DNA from: Massilia sp. KIM
GTDB lineage: Bacteria > Pseudomonadota > Gammaproteobacteria > Burkholderiales > Burkholderiaceae_D
Assembly (NCBI RefSeq): GCF_002007115.1
Contig: NZ_MVAD01000003.1
Span: 186,001-250,000, forward strand
DNA length: 64,000 nucleotides
Reading direction: 5' to 3'
Shown here: piece after piece, positions 17,955 to 27,270 of the stretch
Position numbering within the stretch: position 1 is the first letter of the stretch
How the letters are laid out: every line of letters begins with the position of its first letter
Position numbers and translations under genes: made by a program
The notes under the pieces: model-generated
Database searches by the model: none
What the model was told of the DNA's origin: nothing
The model's input: only the letters and a program-made list of their open reading frames with translations

Positions 17955-19430
17955 TTACAAGGCTTTGCGGAGGCTGACGGGAGGGATCTTGAGCGCTTCA
18001 CGGTATTTCGCGACCGTCCTGCGCGCAATGACCATGCCTTGTTCCCCGAGCATCTCCGCGATCTTGCTGTCGGATAATGGATTCTTAGGGTCTTCTGCTC
18101 CTGTCAATTGCGCGATGAGCGCGCGGATCGCCGTCGAAGAGGCTTCTCCCCCCGCCTCGGTGGCGACATGGCTTCCGAAGAAGTATTTCAACTCAAACAT
18201 GCCGTGCGGGGTCAGCATGTACTTCTGCGTTGTGACACGGGAAATTGTGCTCTCGTGTAGACCTAGTGTATCAGCTATCTCACGTAAAACAAGGGGCCGC
18301 ATGGCAACCGCACCGTGCGAAAAGAAATTCTTCTGGCGCTCGACGATGGCCTCTGCCACACGGAGGATGGTGTCGAAACGCTGGCGCATGTTCTTGATGA
18401 GCCACTTGGCTTCCTGCAGCTGGGCGTTCATGCCTTCGCACTTCCCCTGCTTCATGAGCGAGGCGTACAGGCTGTTCACGCGCAGGCGCGGCATCACGTC
18501 CGGATTGAGCAACACCGCCCAGCCGCTCTTGGCGCGCCGCACGATCACGTCCGGCACCACGTAGTCCGAGACGTTGGCCGCGAAGGCCGCGCCCGGATGC
18601 GGATTGCAGGCGCGCACCACGGCCTGCACCTCGCGCAGGTCCTCGTCGTCGCAGTCCAGCGCCTTCTTGAGCTTGCTGTATTCGCGCTGGGCGAACCAGC
18701 TCAGGTAGCCCTCGACGATCTTGAGGGCCAGGCGCCGCGTCACCAGGGGCACGCCGGGCATGCGGCGGATCTGCAGGGCCAGGCATTCGCCGGCGCTGCG
18801 CGCGCCCACGCCGATCGGGTCCAGGCTCTGCACCAGGGCCAGGGCGCAGCGCAGCTCGTCCATCTCGATCTCGAGTTCCTCCGGCAGGCGCGCGTGGATC
18901 TCGTCCAGCGGTTCTTCCAGGTAGCCGTTGTCGTCCAGGGCGTCGATCACCAGCTCGGCCAGCGCGCGGTCGCGCGCCGAGCAGCCGGTGGTGCGCACCT
19001 GTTCCATCAGGTGCTCGCGCAGGGTGACACTGCTGGCTTCCAGTTGCGGGCGGCCGTCCTCGTCGTCGCCGCCGCGTCCGCCGCCGCCTTCGCCCCAGTC
19101 GCCATCGTGCAGCTCGCGCTCGCCGCCCTCGGCGGCGCCGTCCGCGCCGTCGGCGTGCTCGGCCGGCGCGGCCTCGCCTTCCGCCGCGCCGGGCGTGGCG
19201 GCCGGCGCTTCGCCATTGGGCGGCGCGTTATTGATGGCGCCATCTGCCAGCAGGCGCACCGAGCGGTCGAGCGGATCGTCGAGGCGCTCCAGCATCGGAT
19301 TATCGGACAGGATCTGCTCGATCTCCTGGTGCAGCTCGAGCGTGGACAACTGCAGCAGGCGGATCGACTGCTGCAGTTGCGGCGTCAGTGCAAGGTGCTG
19401 GGAAGTGCGTAGCTGCAGGGACTGTTTCAT
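17955..19430 (-). CDS. rpoN: RNA polymerase sigma-54 factor
   Basis: This 491-residue sigma factor directs transcription from -24/-12 promoters with AAA+ activators. The N-terminal glutamine/leucine-rich region I ([29 protein letters not shown]) is intact. A long acidic region II follows (residues about 55-140, Ala/Gly/Asp/Glu-rich). The C-terminus carries the RpoN box [10 protein letters not shown]. The region II insert is longer than in E. coli. It lies between lptB and hpf, the standard order. The clear sigma-54 promoter before the PEP-CTERM gene at 62023 suggests one regulon member inside this window. Confidence 0.97.
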   Translation of the reverse strand: MKQSLQLRTSQHLALTPQLQQSIRLLQLSTLELHQEIEQILSDNPMLERLDDPLDRSVRLLADGAINNAPPNGEAPAATPGAAEGEAAPAEHADGADGAAEGGERELHDGDWGEGGGGRGGDDEDGRPQLEASSVTLREHLMEQVRTTGCSARDRALAELVIDALDDNGYLEEPLDEIHARLPEELEIEMDELRCALALVQSLDPIGVGARSAGECLALQIRRMPGVPLVTRRLALKIVEGYLSWFAQREYSKLKKALDCDDEDLREVQAVVRACNPHPGAAFAANVSDYVVPDVIVRRAKSGWAVLLNPDVMPRLRVNSLYASLMKQGKCEGMNAQLQEAKWLIKNMRQRFDTILRVAEAIVERQKNFFSHGAVAMRPLVLREIADTLGLHESTISRVTTQKYMLTPHGMFELKYFFGSHVATEAGGEASSTAIRALIAQLTGAEDPKNPLSDSKIAEMLGEQGMVIARRTVAKYREALKIPPVSLRKAL

Positions 19431-19432
19431 GT

Positions 19433-20188
19433 CTACATGCGGAAGTGTTCACCCAGGTAGACGCGGCGCACGGATTCATTGGCGATGATGTCGTCGGGCC
19501 GGCCCGAGGCCAGCACGGCGCCCTGGTTGATGATGTAGGCGCGGTCGCAGATGCCGAGCGTCTCGCGGACGTTGTGGTCGGTGATCAGGACACCGATCTT
19601 GCGCTCCTTCAGGAAGCGCACGATGCGCTGGATCTCGATCACGGCGATCGGATCGACGCCCGCGAAGGGCTCGTCCAGCAGCACGAAGCGGGGATTGGTG
19701 GCGAGCGCGCGCGCGATCTCGACGCGGCGCCGCTCGCCGCCCGACAGCGCCAGCGCCGGGCTCTCGCGCAGCTTCTCGATCTGCAGGTCGGCCAGCAGCG
19801 TGTCGAGGCGCTCGTTGATCTGCTCCTTGGTGAGCGGCTTGCCGTCCTGCTTCTGCAGCTCGAGCACGGCGCGGATGTTCTCCTCCACCGTCAGCTTGCG
19901 GAACACCGAGGCCTCCTGCGGCAGGTAGGACAAGCCCAGCACCGCGCGCCGGTGGATCGGCAGGCTCGAGATGTCGGTGCCGTTGATGTCGATGCTGCCG
20001 GCGTCCGAGGGCACCAGGCCGACGATCATGTAGAAGGAGGTGGTCTTGCCGGCGCCGTTCGGCCCCAGCAGCCCGACCACCTCGCCGCAGTCGACCTGCA
20101 GCGAGACGTCGCGCACCACCAGGCGCTTGCCGTAGGTTTTCTGCAGCCCCTTGACGATCAAGGTGCTGCCGCAGTCGCGGGCCTCCAT
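19433..20188 (-). CDS. lptB: LPS export ABC transporter ATP-binding protein LptB
   Basis: The 251-residue ATPase powers LPS extraction with LptFG. It has Walker [10 protein letters not shown], the signature motif [13 protein letters not shown] and Walker [14 protein letters not shown], with the LptB-typical [16 protein letters not shown]. The chosen ATG ([22 protein letters not shown]) overlaps the lptA stop by one base, which fits coupled translation in the lptC-lptA-lptB run. The long frame upstream of it is the out-of-frame shadow of lptA. It ends 2 bp before rpoN. Confidence 0.97.
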   Translation of the reverse strand: MEARDCGSTLIVKGLQKTYGKRLVVRDVSLQVDCGEVVGLLGPNGAGKTTSFYMIVGLVPSDAGSIDINGTDISSLPIHRRAVLGLSYLPQEASVFRKLTVEENIRAVLELQKQDGKPLTKEQINERLDTLLADLQIEKLRESPALALSGGERRRVEIARALATNPRFVLLDEPFAGVDPIAVIEIQRIVRFLKERKIGVLITDHNVRETLGICDRAYIINQGAVLASGRPDDIIANESVRRVYLGEHFRM

Positions 20189-20766
20189 CACTGCTTCCCT
20201 GCCGGGGCCGCGCCCTGCGTTGCGCCTTGTGCCGGGGCCGCGCGCTTGGGCGCCAGGATCAGGGTGCCGCGGCCGCCGCCGACCTTGCTCTCGCCGCTGG
20301 CGTCGTTGCGCACGGTGGCGACTTCCTTGCGGTTGTCGTAGGCGATGAAGGGCGCGGTGATCTCGTTGGTCACGCGCTGGCCTTCGAGCTCCTTGACGAT
20401 CGCGTTCGAGAACAGCTTCACGACCTCGGTGCGCTCTTCGTATTCGATGCGCTGGGCCTGGCCGTCGACCCACAGGTCGGGGCCGCCGTCGCGCTTCTGG
20501 CGGAAGGTGGCGACCTTGCCCGGGTTCGCGGTCAGGGTCACGCTCATGTAGCCTTCCGGGGTTTCCTTCACCAGGGCGCGGTCGGACTTGAGCACCAGTG
20601 TGCCGCGGGTGACGACCACGTTGCCGGTCAGGATGCGGGTCTGGGTGACTTCGTCGACGTCGAGCGAGTCGAAGTTGATCACCGCCTGCTTGAGGGAATC
20701 GGCGCGCTCGGCCATGGCCGTGAGCGACACCAGGGAGAGGAATGCGACAGCGAGTAGTTTCTTCAT
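20188..20766 (-). CDS. lptA: LPS export periplasmic bridge protein LptA
   Basis: The 192-residue protein has a signal peptide ([19 protein letters not shown]) and the OstA-like beta-jellyroll pattern: [24 protein letters not shown], then [29 protein letters not shown]. LptA oligomers form the periplasmic bridge for LPS from LptC to LptD. An Ala/Pro/Gln-rich tail of about 15 residues is extra. Order and spacing (lptC 33 bp upstream, lptB overlapping downstream) confirm the assignment. Confidence 0.95.
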   Translation of the reverse strand: MKKLLAVAFLSLVSLTAMAERADSLKQAVINFDSLDVDEVTQTRILTGNVVVTRGTLVLKSDRALVKETPEGYMSVTLTANPGKVATFRQKRDGGPDLWVDGQAQRIEYEERTEVVKLFSNAIVKELEGQRVTNEITAPFIAYDNRKEVATVRNDASGESKVGGGRGTLILAPKRAAPAQGATQGAAPAGKQ

Positions 20767-20799
20767 ATTGTGCTGGTCAGGAGTTGGCTGGCGCAGGCT

Positions 20800-21411
20800 C
20801 TATTGGCGCCCGCGCGGCGGATAGACGATCTGCCCGCGGCTGGCGATGTGCAGCTTCTGGGTGGCGTTGTTGGCCACCATGCCGATGCCCTTCACGCTGG
20901 AGGCGCCGAGCTGCATGTCGATCGGCTGGTCGGTCTTGATGATTTCTTCGTCCGGCAGCGCAGTGAGCTTCTCGGTGCGCACGCGCAGCGCGTCCGACTG
21001 CGGGGTGCGCGGACGCTGCAGGTCGACGTTGCCGAGCAGGTCGACGCGGTGCTCGCCGTGGAAGATCTGGGCCTTGTCGGCGGTGACCGTCATCGGCGGG
21101 CGGCCCGGCTCGACCCCGCGCATGACCGGCGCCTCGACGTGCGAGACGTCGCCTTCCGGGATGTGGGTCAGGCGCTTGCCCGACACCACGTAGCTGGGCT
21201 GGCCGTTGGCGGTCATGCGCACGAAGGAGAAGTTCTCGACGATGTAGTCCGGTTCGTTGGGCGGCCCGCCCGGACGCGCGTCCGGATCGCCCTCCTGCAT
21301 CAGCTGCAGCAGCCAGAAGCTGCCGAAGGCGCAGAACACGCCGGTCAGCATGATGGTCAGGAGTTTCCAGCGGTGCGCGGTGCGCTTGTTGGAGGTGACG
21401 TAGGGGGCCAT
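20800..21411 (-). CDS. lptC: LPS export inner-membrane protein LptC
   Basis: The 203-residue bitopic protein has a short cytoplasmic head (MAPYVTSNKRTAHRWK), one transmembrane helix (LLTIMLTGVFCAFGSFWLLQLM) and a periplasmic OstA/LptC-type beta-jellyroll (YVVSGKRLTHIPEGDVSHVEAP, ADKAQIFHGEHRVDLLGNVDLQR). It receives LPS from LptFGB and hands it to LptA. It lies between kdsC and lptA, the standard arrangement, with only a 13-bp gap to kdsC. Confidence 0.94.
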   Translation of the reverse strand: MAPYVTSNKRTAHRWKLLTIMLTGVFCAFGSFWLLQLMQEGDPDARPGGPPNEPDYIVENFSFVRMTANGQPSYVVSGKRLTHIPEGDVSHVEAPVMRGVEPGRPPMTVTADKAQIFHGEHRVDLLGNVDLQRPRTPQSDALRVRTEKLTALPDEEIIKTDQPIDMQLGASSVKGIGMVANNATQKLHIASRGQIVYPPRGRQ

Positions 21412-21424
21412 GGCGCGGACCTCG

Positions 21425-21955
21425 TCAGGCGAAGTAAGGCGCGAGCGCCTGTTCGTAGGTGCCCTGGGCGCGCATCACCAGGTCGCAGACTTCGCGCACC
21501 GCGCCCTTGCCGCCCGCGTTGCGGGTCACGTAGTGGGCGCGGTGCTGGACCTCGGGGTGGCCCGAGGGCACGGTGACGGCGAAGCCGACGCGCGTGAACA
21601 GCGGCAGGTCGATCACGTCGTCGCCGATGTAGCCGCATTCCTCCGCGCTCACGCCGGTGGCCTGGAGCAGCTCGGCGAAGCCGACGCGCTTGTCGTGGAT
21701 GCCCTGGTAGACGTGGGAGATGCCGAGGTCGGCCGCGCGCTTGACCACGATGGGCGAATTGCGCGCGCTGATGATGGCGGTCTTGACGCCGGTCTTGTTG
21801 AGCAGCTGGATGCCGAGGCCGTCGAGCACGTTGAAGGTCTTAGTGACTTCGCCGTCCGGGCCGTAGGTCAGGCTGCCGTCGGTGAGCACGCCGTCGACGT
21901 CGAAGATCATGACCTTGACGCGGGACGCGCGTTCCATGTGTGCGAGGGGCAGCAT
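21425..21955 (-). CDS. kdsC: 3-deoxy-D-manno-octulosonate 8-phosphate phosphatase KdsC
   Basis: This 176-residue HAD-superfamily phosphatase has motif I VMIFDVDGVLTDG, motif II AIISARNS and motif III/IV GYIGDDVIDLPLF, in the C0 cap-less arrangement typical of tetrameric KdsC. It removes phosphate from Kdo-8-P, giving Kdo for LPS. The start overlaps the kdsD stop (ATGA type). An internal ATG at 21937 (MERASRVKV) is an alternative start with a similar product. Confidence 0.95.
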   Translation of the reverse strand: MLPLAHMERASRVKVMIFDVDGVLTDGSLTYGPDGEVTKTFNVLDGLGIQLLNKTGVKTAIISARNSPIVVKRAADLGISHVYQGIHDKRVGFAELLQATGVSAEECGYIGDDVIDLPLFTRVGFAVTVPSGHPEVQHRAHYVTRNAGGKGAVREVCDLVMRAQGTYEQALAPYFA

Positions 21956-22953
21956 CAGATCACCTTGGCGCGCGTGAGGTCGTGGATATGGAGGGCGCCG
22001 ACCAGGCGGTCCTCGTGGTCCACCACCAGCATCTGGTTGATGCGGAATTCCTCCATCACGGCGACGGCGTCCACGGCCAGCTGCTCGGGATGGATGCGGC
22101 GCGGGTTGGCGTGCATGACGTCGCGGATGGTCAGCCTGGTGAAGTCCTGGACGCGCTCGATCAGGCGGCGCAGGTCGCCGTCGGTGAACACGCCGATCGG
22201 GCGGTTGTCGGGGTCGACCACGGCGGTCATGCCCATGCCCTTCTGGGTGATCTCGAGCAGGGCGCGGGTCAGCGGCACATCCGGCGCCACCTTGGGCACC
22301 GCCTCGCCGCTGCGCATCACGTCGCGCACGTGGGTCAGCAGGCGACGGCCGAGGGCGCCGCCCGGGTGCGAGAGCGCGAAGTCTTCCTCACGGAAGCCGC
22401 GCGCGTCGAGCAGGGCCACGGCCAGGGCGTCGCCCATGGCCAGGGTCACGGTGGTGCTGGTGGTGGGCGCCAGGTTCAGGGTGCAGGCCTCCTTGGCCAC
22501 CGAGATGTCGAGGTGGACTTCGGCCAGCTGGGCCAGGCGCGACTGCGGCTTGCCGGTCATGGCGATCACCTGGGCGCCCATGCGCTTGACGGCCGGCAGG
22601 ATGTCGAGCAGCTCGCTCGACTCGCCGGAATTCGAGATGGCGATGAAGACGTCGTTCGGGGTCACCATGCCCAGGTCGCCGTGGGCGGCCTCGCCCGGGT
22701 GGACGAACATGGCCGGGGTGCCGGTCGAGGCCAGGGTGGCGGCGATCTTGCGGCCGACGTGGCCGGACTTGCCCATGCCGGAGACCACGACCCGGCCCTG
22801 GCAGGCATAGATGCGCTCGGCGGCGCGCACGAAGCTGTCGTCGTCGCCCAGGCGCGCATGCAGGGCCCGGATCGCGTCGGCCTCGATGGCGAGGGTCTCG
22901 CGGCCCAGTTCGAGCACGCGGCGTGCCTGGCTCTCGTCGAAACTTTTCAGCAT
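21955..22953 (-). CDS. kdsD: D-arabinose 5-phosphate isomerase KdsD (SIS + two CBS domains)
   Basis: The enzyme of about 332 residues interconverts ribulose 5-phosphate and arabinose 5-phosphate for Kdo synthesis. The SIS domain is visible as GRVVVSGMGKSGHVGRKIAATLASTGTPAMFVHPGEAAHGDLGM, with the catalytic His, and ISNSGESSELL. Two CBS domains follow (DVMRSGEAVPKVAPDVPL and DVMHANPRRIHPEQLAVDA). The start is uncertain: ATG at 22953 (MLKSFDESQARRVL, family-like) or 22977 (MSVTHEKTM). A TATACT at 22984-22989 on this strand would put transcription close to 22977. It heads the seven-gene Kdo/LPS-export/rpoN operon. Confidence 0.93.
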   Translation of the reverse strand: MLKSFDESQARRVLELGRETLAIEADAIRALHARLGDDDSFVRAAERIYACQGRVVVSGMGKSGHVGRKIAATLASTGTPAMFVHPGEAAHGDLGMVTPNDVFIAISNSGESSELLDILPAVKRMGAQVIAMTGKPQSRLAQLAEVHLDISVAKEACTLNLAPTTSTTVTLAMGDALAVALLDARGFREEDFALSHPGGALGRRLLTHVRDVMRSGEAVPKVAPDVPLTRALLEITQKGMGMTAVVDPDNRPIGVFTDGDLRRLIERVQDFTRLTIRDVMHANPRRIHPEQLAVDAVAVMEEFRINQMLVVDHEDRLVGALHIHDLTRAKVI

Positions 22954-22983
22954 TGTTTTTTCATGGGTTACACTCATTCCGGA

Positions 22984-22989
22984 AGTATA
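22984..22989 (-). promoter_or_regulatory. Candidate -10 element of the kdsD operon
   Basis: TATACT on the minus strand lies just upstream of the kdsD start region, in the 78-bp divergent gap shared with the exchanger gene. No good -35 is seen 16-18 bp away (only a T-rich tract), so the call is tentative. Confidence 0.35.
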
Positions 22990-23055
22990 AACGAATTGGG
23001 AAAGCAAAAAACTTGCCAGACGCAACAAACAACAACATGGGGTGGGCCGAAGACG

Positions 23056-25035
23056 ATGCATTCGGGACTTGAACTCACCCTTCTCCTCCTCGGCTGCGCC
23101 GTCCTGGGCGTGGTCGCCTTCCGCATGCTGCACCTGCCGCCGATGCTCGGTTACCTGGCCGTCGGCGTCCTCATCGGCCCCCACGCCCTGGCCCTGGCTG
23201 ACGACAGCCCGGCCACCCACGCGCTGGCCGAATTCGGCGTCGTGTTTTTGATGTTTTCCATCGGCCTGGAGTTCTCGCTGGCGCAGTTCAAGGCCATGCG
23301 CAAGATCGTGTTCGGGCTCGGTCTCGCGCAAGTCGTATTGACAATCGCGGCCGCGATGCTGTTCGGACAACTGGCTTCCTATTTCTCACCCAGCCTGCAT
23401 ATCAGCTGGCAGGCCGCCTTCGCGCTGGGCGGGGCGCTGGCCATGTCCTCGACCGCCATCGTAGTCAAGCTCCTGACCGAGCGCCTGGAACTGGAAAGCG
23501 AGCACGGGCGGCGCATCATCGGCATCCTGCTGTTCCAGGACCTGGCCGTGGTGCCGCTGCTGATCCTGATCCCTTCGCTGGCGCGCAACCCGGAAGACCT
23601 GCCGGCCACCCTGGGCCTGGCGGCGGTCAAGGCGGCCGCGGTGCTGGCCCTGCTGCTGTTCTTCGGCCAGAAGCTGATGCGGCGCTGGTTCACGGTGGTG
23701 GTCAAGCGCCGCTCGCAGGAACTGTTCATGCTCAACCTGCTGCTGGTGACCCTGGGTTCGGCCTGGATCACCGAGCAGGCCGGCCTGTCGCTGGCGCTGG
23801 GCGCCTTCGTGGCCGGCATGCTGATCTCGGAAACCCAGTACAAGCACCAGGTGGAGGAAGACATCAAGCCCTTCCGCGACGTGCTGCTGGGGCTGTTCTT
23901 CATCACCATCGGCATGCTGCTCAACCTCGAGCTGGTGCTGCGTCACTGGTGGCTGGTGCTCCTGCTGCTGGTGCTGCCGGTGCTGCTCAAGTTCGCCCTG
24001 ATCGCCGGGCTGGCCAAGCTGTTCGGCGCCTCCGACGGGGTCTCGATGCGCACCGGGATCGCCCTGGCCCAGGCCGGCGAATTCGGCTTCGTGCTGCTCA
24101 ACCTCGCCTCCGGCTCGAAGCTGATCGACCCTTTCCTGATGCAGCTGGTGCTGGCCTCGATGGTGCTGTCGATGCTGGTGGCGCCGCTCCTGATCGCCAA
24201 CATGGACAAGATCGTGATGAAGTTCGCGTCCAACGAATGGATGATGCAGTCGCTGGCCCTGACCCAGCTCGCCACGCGCACCATGAAGACCCAGAAGCAC
24301 GTGATCATCGCCGGCTTCGGGCGCAGCGGCCAGAGCCTGGCCACCCTGCTCAGCGAGGAAAAGCTGCAATGGTATGCGCTCGACCTCGACCCCGAGCGGG
24401 TCCAGGAGGCGCGCGCCGCCGGCGCCAACGTCTCCTACGGCGACGCGGCGCGGCGCGAATCCCTGATCGCGGCCGGCATCAACCGCGCCAGCGCGCTGGT
24501 GGTCACCTTCGCCGACACCCGCCTGGCGCTCAAGGTCCTGCACCTGGTGCACGAGCTGGCGCCGGAGCTGCCGGTGATCGTGCGCAGCCACGACGACAGC
24601 GACCTCGACACCCTCAAGGCGGCCGGCGCGACCGAGGTGGTGCCGGAGGCGCTGGAGAGCAGCCTGATGCTGGCCTCGCACGCCCTGGTGATGCTGGGCG
24701 TGCCGCTGCGGCGCGTGGTGCACCGGGTGCAGGCGGCGCGCGACGAGCGCTATGCGGCCCTGCGCGGCTGGTTCGTCGGGGCTAGCGACCTGGCCGACGA
24801 CCCCGAGCACAGCCACGTGCGCCTGCATTCGGTCAGCCTGCGCGAAGGCGCGGCCGGGGTGGGCAAGGCATTGATCGAGCTTGGACTGGAGCAGGTCGGA
24901 GCCGAAGTGACCACCCTGCGGCGCGGCGGCCAGAATATCGACCCGGGGCTGGACACCGTGCTGCGCGAGGGCGACGTGGTGGTGGTGCGTGGCGACGGCG
25001 ACGCCGTCGCGCGCGCGGAGGAAAGGCTGCTCTGA
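23056..25035 (+). CDS. KefB/KefC-type monovalent cation:proton antiporter (CPA2) with RCK domains
   Basis: The 659-residue product starts at MHSGLELTLLLLGCAVLGVVA. About 12 transmembrane segments of the Na+/H+ exchanger fold span residues 1-390, with the CPA2 motifs GYLAVGVLIGP, ALSSTAIV-type (GALAMSSTAIVVKLL) and LLFQDLAVVP. A TrkA_N domain then shows the Rossmann motif VIIAGFGRSGQSLA, and a TrkA_C domain ends the protein. This is the architecture of glutathione-gated K+ efflux systems (KefB/KefC, YbaL). No KefF/KefG-type ancillary oxidoreductase gene is adjacent, so the gating ligand is unclear. It is divergent from kdsD, as in several relatives. Confidence 0.9.
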   Translation: MHSGLELTLLLLGCAVLGVVAFRMLHLPPMLGYLAVGVLIGPHALALADDSPATHALAEFGVVFLMFSIGLEFSLAQFKAMRKIVFGLGLAQVVLTIAAAMLFGQLASYFSPSLHISWQAAFALGGALAMSSTAIVVKLLTERLELESEHGRRIIGILLFQDLAVVPLLILIPSLARNPEDLPATLGLAAVKAAAVLALLLFFGQKLMRRWFTVVVKRRSQELFMLNLLLVTLGSAWITEQAGLSLALGAFVAGMLISETQYKHQVEEDIKPFRDVLLGLFFITIGMLLNLELVLRHWWLVLLLLVLPVLLKFALIAGLAKLFGASDGVSMRTGIALAQAGEFGFVLLNLASGSKLIDPFLMQLVLASMVLSMLVAPLLIANMDKIVMKFASNEWMMQSLALTQLATRTMKTQKHVIIAGFGRSGQSLATLLSEEKLQWYALDLDPERVQEARAAGANVSYGDAARRESLIAAGINRASALVVTFADTRLALKVLHLVHELAPELPVIVRSHDDSDLDTLKAAGATEVVPEALESSLMLASHALVMLGVPLRRVVHRVQAARDERYAALRGWFVGASDLADDPEHSHVRLHSVSLREGAAGVGKALIELGLEQVGAEVTTLRRGGQNIDPGLDTVLREGDVVVVRGDGDAVARAEERLL

Positions 25036-25074
25036 GGCCGGGAGTCTGCGCGGCAGACTGCTGGAGAGCCGGGT

Positions 25075-26190
25075 TCAGGCCAGGGTGACGACCTGGTTGC
25101 GCCCGCCCGCCTTGGCCTTGTACAGGGCCGAATCGGCGGTGGCCACCAGGTCCTGGGCCACGCCCTCGATCGCGTGGTCGCGCTCGAAGTCCGAAAGCGT
25201 GCTCACGCCGATCGACACCGTGACGTTCACCTGCTCGCCCGTGCCCAGGTCGACCGGCTCGGCCGCCACGCTGGCGCGGATGCGCTGGGCCACCATGGTG
25301 GCGGCTTCGAGGTCGGCATCGATCAGCAGCACCACGAATTCCTCGCCGCCGAAGCGCCCCAGGGCGTCGGACATGCGCAGCTCGGCCTTGATGCGGTTGG
25401 AGATTTCGCGGAGCACCTCGTCGCCGCTCTGGTGACCGTAGGTGTCGTTGACGCGCTTGAAATGGTCGATATCGATGTACATGCAGGACAGGCGGTAGCC
25501 CTGGCGGCGCGCGCGTGCGATCTCTTCCAGCAGGCGGCGGTCCATGTAGCGGCGGTTGTAGACGCCGGTGAGCGAATCGGTCAGCCCGATGTACTTCAGC
25601 ATCTCGTTGCTGATCACGTTTTCCAGGCAGATCGCGATGATCGAGCCCATGTGCTCGACGAAGTCGGTGCCGAGGTTGGCCGTGAAGCGGTTGGGGTCGG
25701 TGCTGCCCAGGTTCAGGCTGCCGATCAGGCGGGTGTTGCGCAGCAGCGGCACCAGGGCCACGCTCTGCAGCCCGGCCGGCGGATGCGGGAAGGCGGCGCA
25801 GTGCTGGGACGGCGCGTAGGGACCGAGCAGCGGGCGCGGGCGCGGCTGCTCGAGGTCGAAGCCGAGCGCCACCGCGTGCTCGCAGAACAGCAGGTTGGGC
25901 AGCGCGTCGAAGTCCACGCCCAGCTTGTGCATCACGGTGTAGATGTCGGCGTCCTGGTCGACCAGCGACAGGGTCACGATGTCCAGCTCGGAAATCACGG
26001 GCAGCACGCGGAAGATCGTGCTCACCAGCTCGGGAAAGCTGCCGGCGCCGACGATCTGCAGGTCGAAGGCCTGGTGGCGGCACATGATCTCGTGATTGCG
26101 CTCCGCCTGTTCGAGCAGATACGCCATGCGCGCGCGCAGGGTCTCGTTCTCCGCCATCAGTTCACGCGTCAGCGCGTCCGGCTCGTGCAT
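25075..26190 (-). CDS. Diguanylate cyclase with N-terminal GAF/DUF484-like sensor
   Basis: The 371-residue protein begins at MHEPDALTRELMAENETLRARM, a coiled-coil-like segment, with AAGGAA upstream. A middle sensor region (about residues 40-190) resembles DUF484/GAF proteins. A complete GGDEF domain follows: DSLTGVYNRRYMDRRLLEE, DIDHFKRVNDTYGH and the active-site motif GRFGGEEFVVLL. GGEEF is a functional variant, so c-di-GMP synthesis is expected. A conventional RxxD inhibitory site is not obvious. It is cytoplasmic (no transmembrane helix) and stands alone downstream of the exchanger on the opposite strand. Confidence 0.87.
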   Translation of the reverse strand: MHEPDALTRELMAENETLRARMAYLLEQAERNHEIMCRHQAFDLQIVGAGSFPELVSTIFRVLPVISELDIVTLSLVDQDADIYTVMHKLGVDFDALPNLLFCEHAVALGFDLEQPRPRPLLGPYAPSQHCAAFPHPPAGLQSVALVPLLRNTRLIGSLNLGSTDPNRFTANLGTDFVEHMGSIIAICLENVISNEMLKYIGLTDSLTGVYNRRYMDRRLLEEIARARRQGYRLSCMYIDIDHFKRVNDTYGHQSGDEVLREISNRIKAELRMSDALGRFGGEEFVVLLIDADLEAATMVAQRIRASVAAEPVDLGTGEQVNVTVSIGVSTLSDFERDHAIEGVAQDLVATADSALYKAKAGGRNQVVTLA

Positions 26191-26326
26191 GGAAATTCCT
26201 TTCAGCAATAACCATAACATTACGCCATCTGCACAGGCTTGGAAACGAAAACCGCCCCCGGACCGGTCAATGACGGGCGAATACGCGACACTGTTGCGGG
26301 CTTGTCAACGGCCGCGCAGCAAGGGC

Positions 26327-27172
26327 TCAGAAGGCGATGCTGGCGTCCAGTTCCTGGCCGACGCGCAGGCGCAGGCCGGCGCCTTCGGTGAGGATGCAGT
26401 TCATGCCGACGCTGACCGCCCCTTCCAGGCGCGGGTTGGCGCGGTAGGTCTGGAGGATGTCGAGCGGGTCCGGGCCGGGGATGCCGGTGGCCTGGTCGAT
26501 GGCGGGAATCGGGCAGCGCGCGCAGGGTTTCACCGGGCGCAGCACCACGCCTTCGCCCGCGAAGGATTCGACGAAATCCTCCTCGAAGGCCTCGATGCCC
26601 TCGACCACCAGGTTGGGGCGGAAGCGGTTCATCGGCAGCGCGGCGCGGCCGGCGGCCGCCAGTTTCGCATTGAGGTCGTCGAGCGAGGCCTGGCCGATCA
26701 GCAGGAAGGGATACCCGTCCGAGAAACGGGTTTCGGCGGCGACGCCGCCGGTCCACTTGGTGCTGGTGGGGCGCTGCACGTCCGGGCGGAAGCGCACCAG
26801 GCGGCAGGCGCCGCCCAGCACGTCGGCGAACCAGGCCGCGGCGGCGTCGCCGCAGTCGGCGGACGGCACGCTGTGATCCCAGATCTGCACCTGGAGCGTG
26901 GCGGCGGCGTCGTCGTGGGCCAGCGGCAGGCGCAGGGACGGCATGTTGGGGGCCTCGACCACCAGGGCGTCGCCCTCGATGCGCGGGACGACCAGGGCCA
27001 TGCGCGGATACTCGCGCTGGGTCAGGAACAGGCCTTCGCGCGTGACCAGCATCCATTCGCGGTCGTGCACGCCCTCGGCCACCAGGCCGGACAGCGCGAG
27101 GGTGGCCTCCGGCAGGTCGATGCCGGCGCAGGATTTGATGGGATAGAGGGTGAGTGCGGAAACGGTGGCCAT
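26327..27172 (-). CDS. MOSC-domain protein with N-terminal beta-barrel (YcbX-like)
   Basis: The 281-residue protein starts at MATVSALTLYPIKSCAGIDL, the MOSC_N beta-barrel signature. It ends in a MOSC domain with the molybdenum-ligating cysteine environment VKPCARCPIPAIDQATG and GMNCILTEG. YcbX and mARC-like proteins use a molybdenum cofactor to reduce N-hydroxylated bases and other N-oxygenated compounds. Length matches mARC/YcbX without the C-terminal ferredoxin domain, so an external electron donor is needed. It is monocistronic or loosely linked to the downstream-oriented beta-lactamase gene 98 bp upstream. Confidence 0.87.
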   Translation of the reverse strand: MATVSALTLYPIKSCAGIDLPEATLALSGLVAEGVHDREWMLVTREGLFLTQREYPRMALVVPRIEGDALVVEAPNMPSLRLPLAHDDAAATLQVQIWDHSVPSADCGDAAAAWFADVLGGACRLVRFRPDVQRPTSTKWTGGVAAETRFSDGYPFLLIGQASLDDLNAKLAAAGRAALPMNRFRPNLVVEGIEAFEEDFVESFAGEGVVLRPVKPCARCPIPAIDQATGIPGPDPLDILQTYRANPRLEGAVSVGMNCILTEGAGLRLRVGQELDASIAF

Positions 27173-27270
27173 ACGGGTAACGACAAGAACAATGGGGCTG
27201 GTTCGGGATTGCGGTTCCAGTATGGCAGCAAACGTCCTTTCCGACACGCCCCAGGGCCCGCACCGGGACT

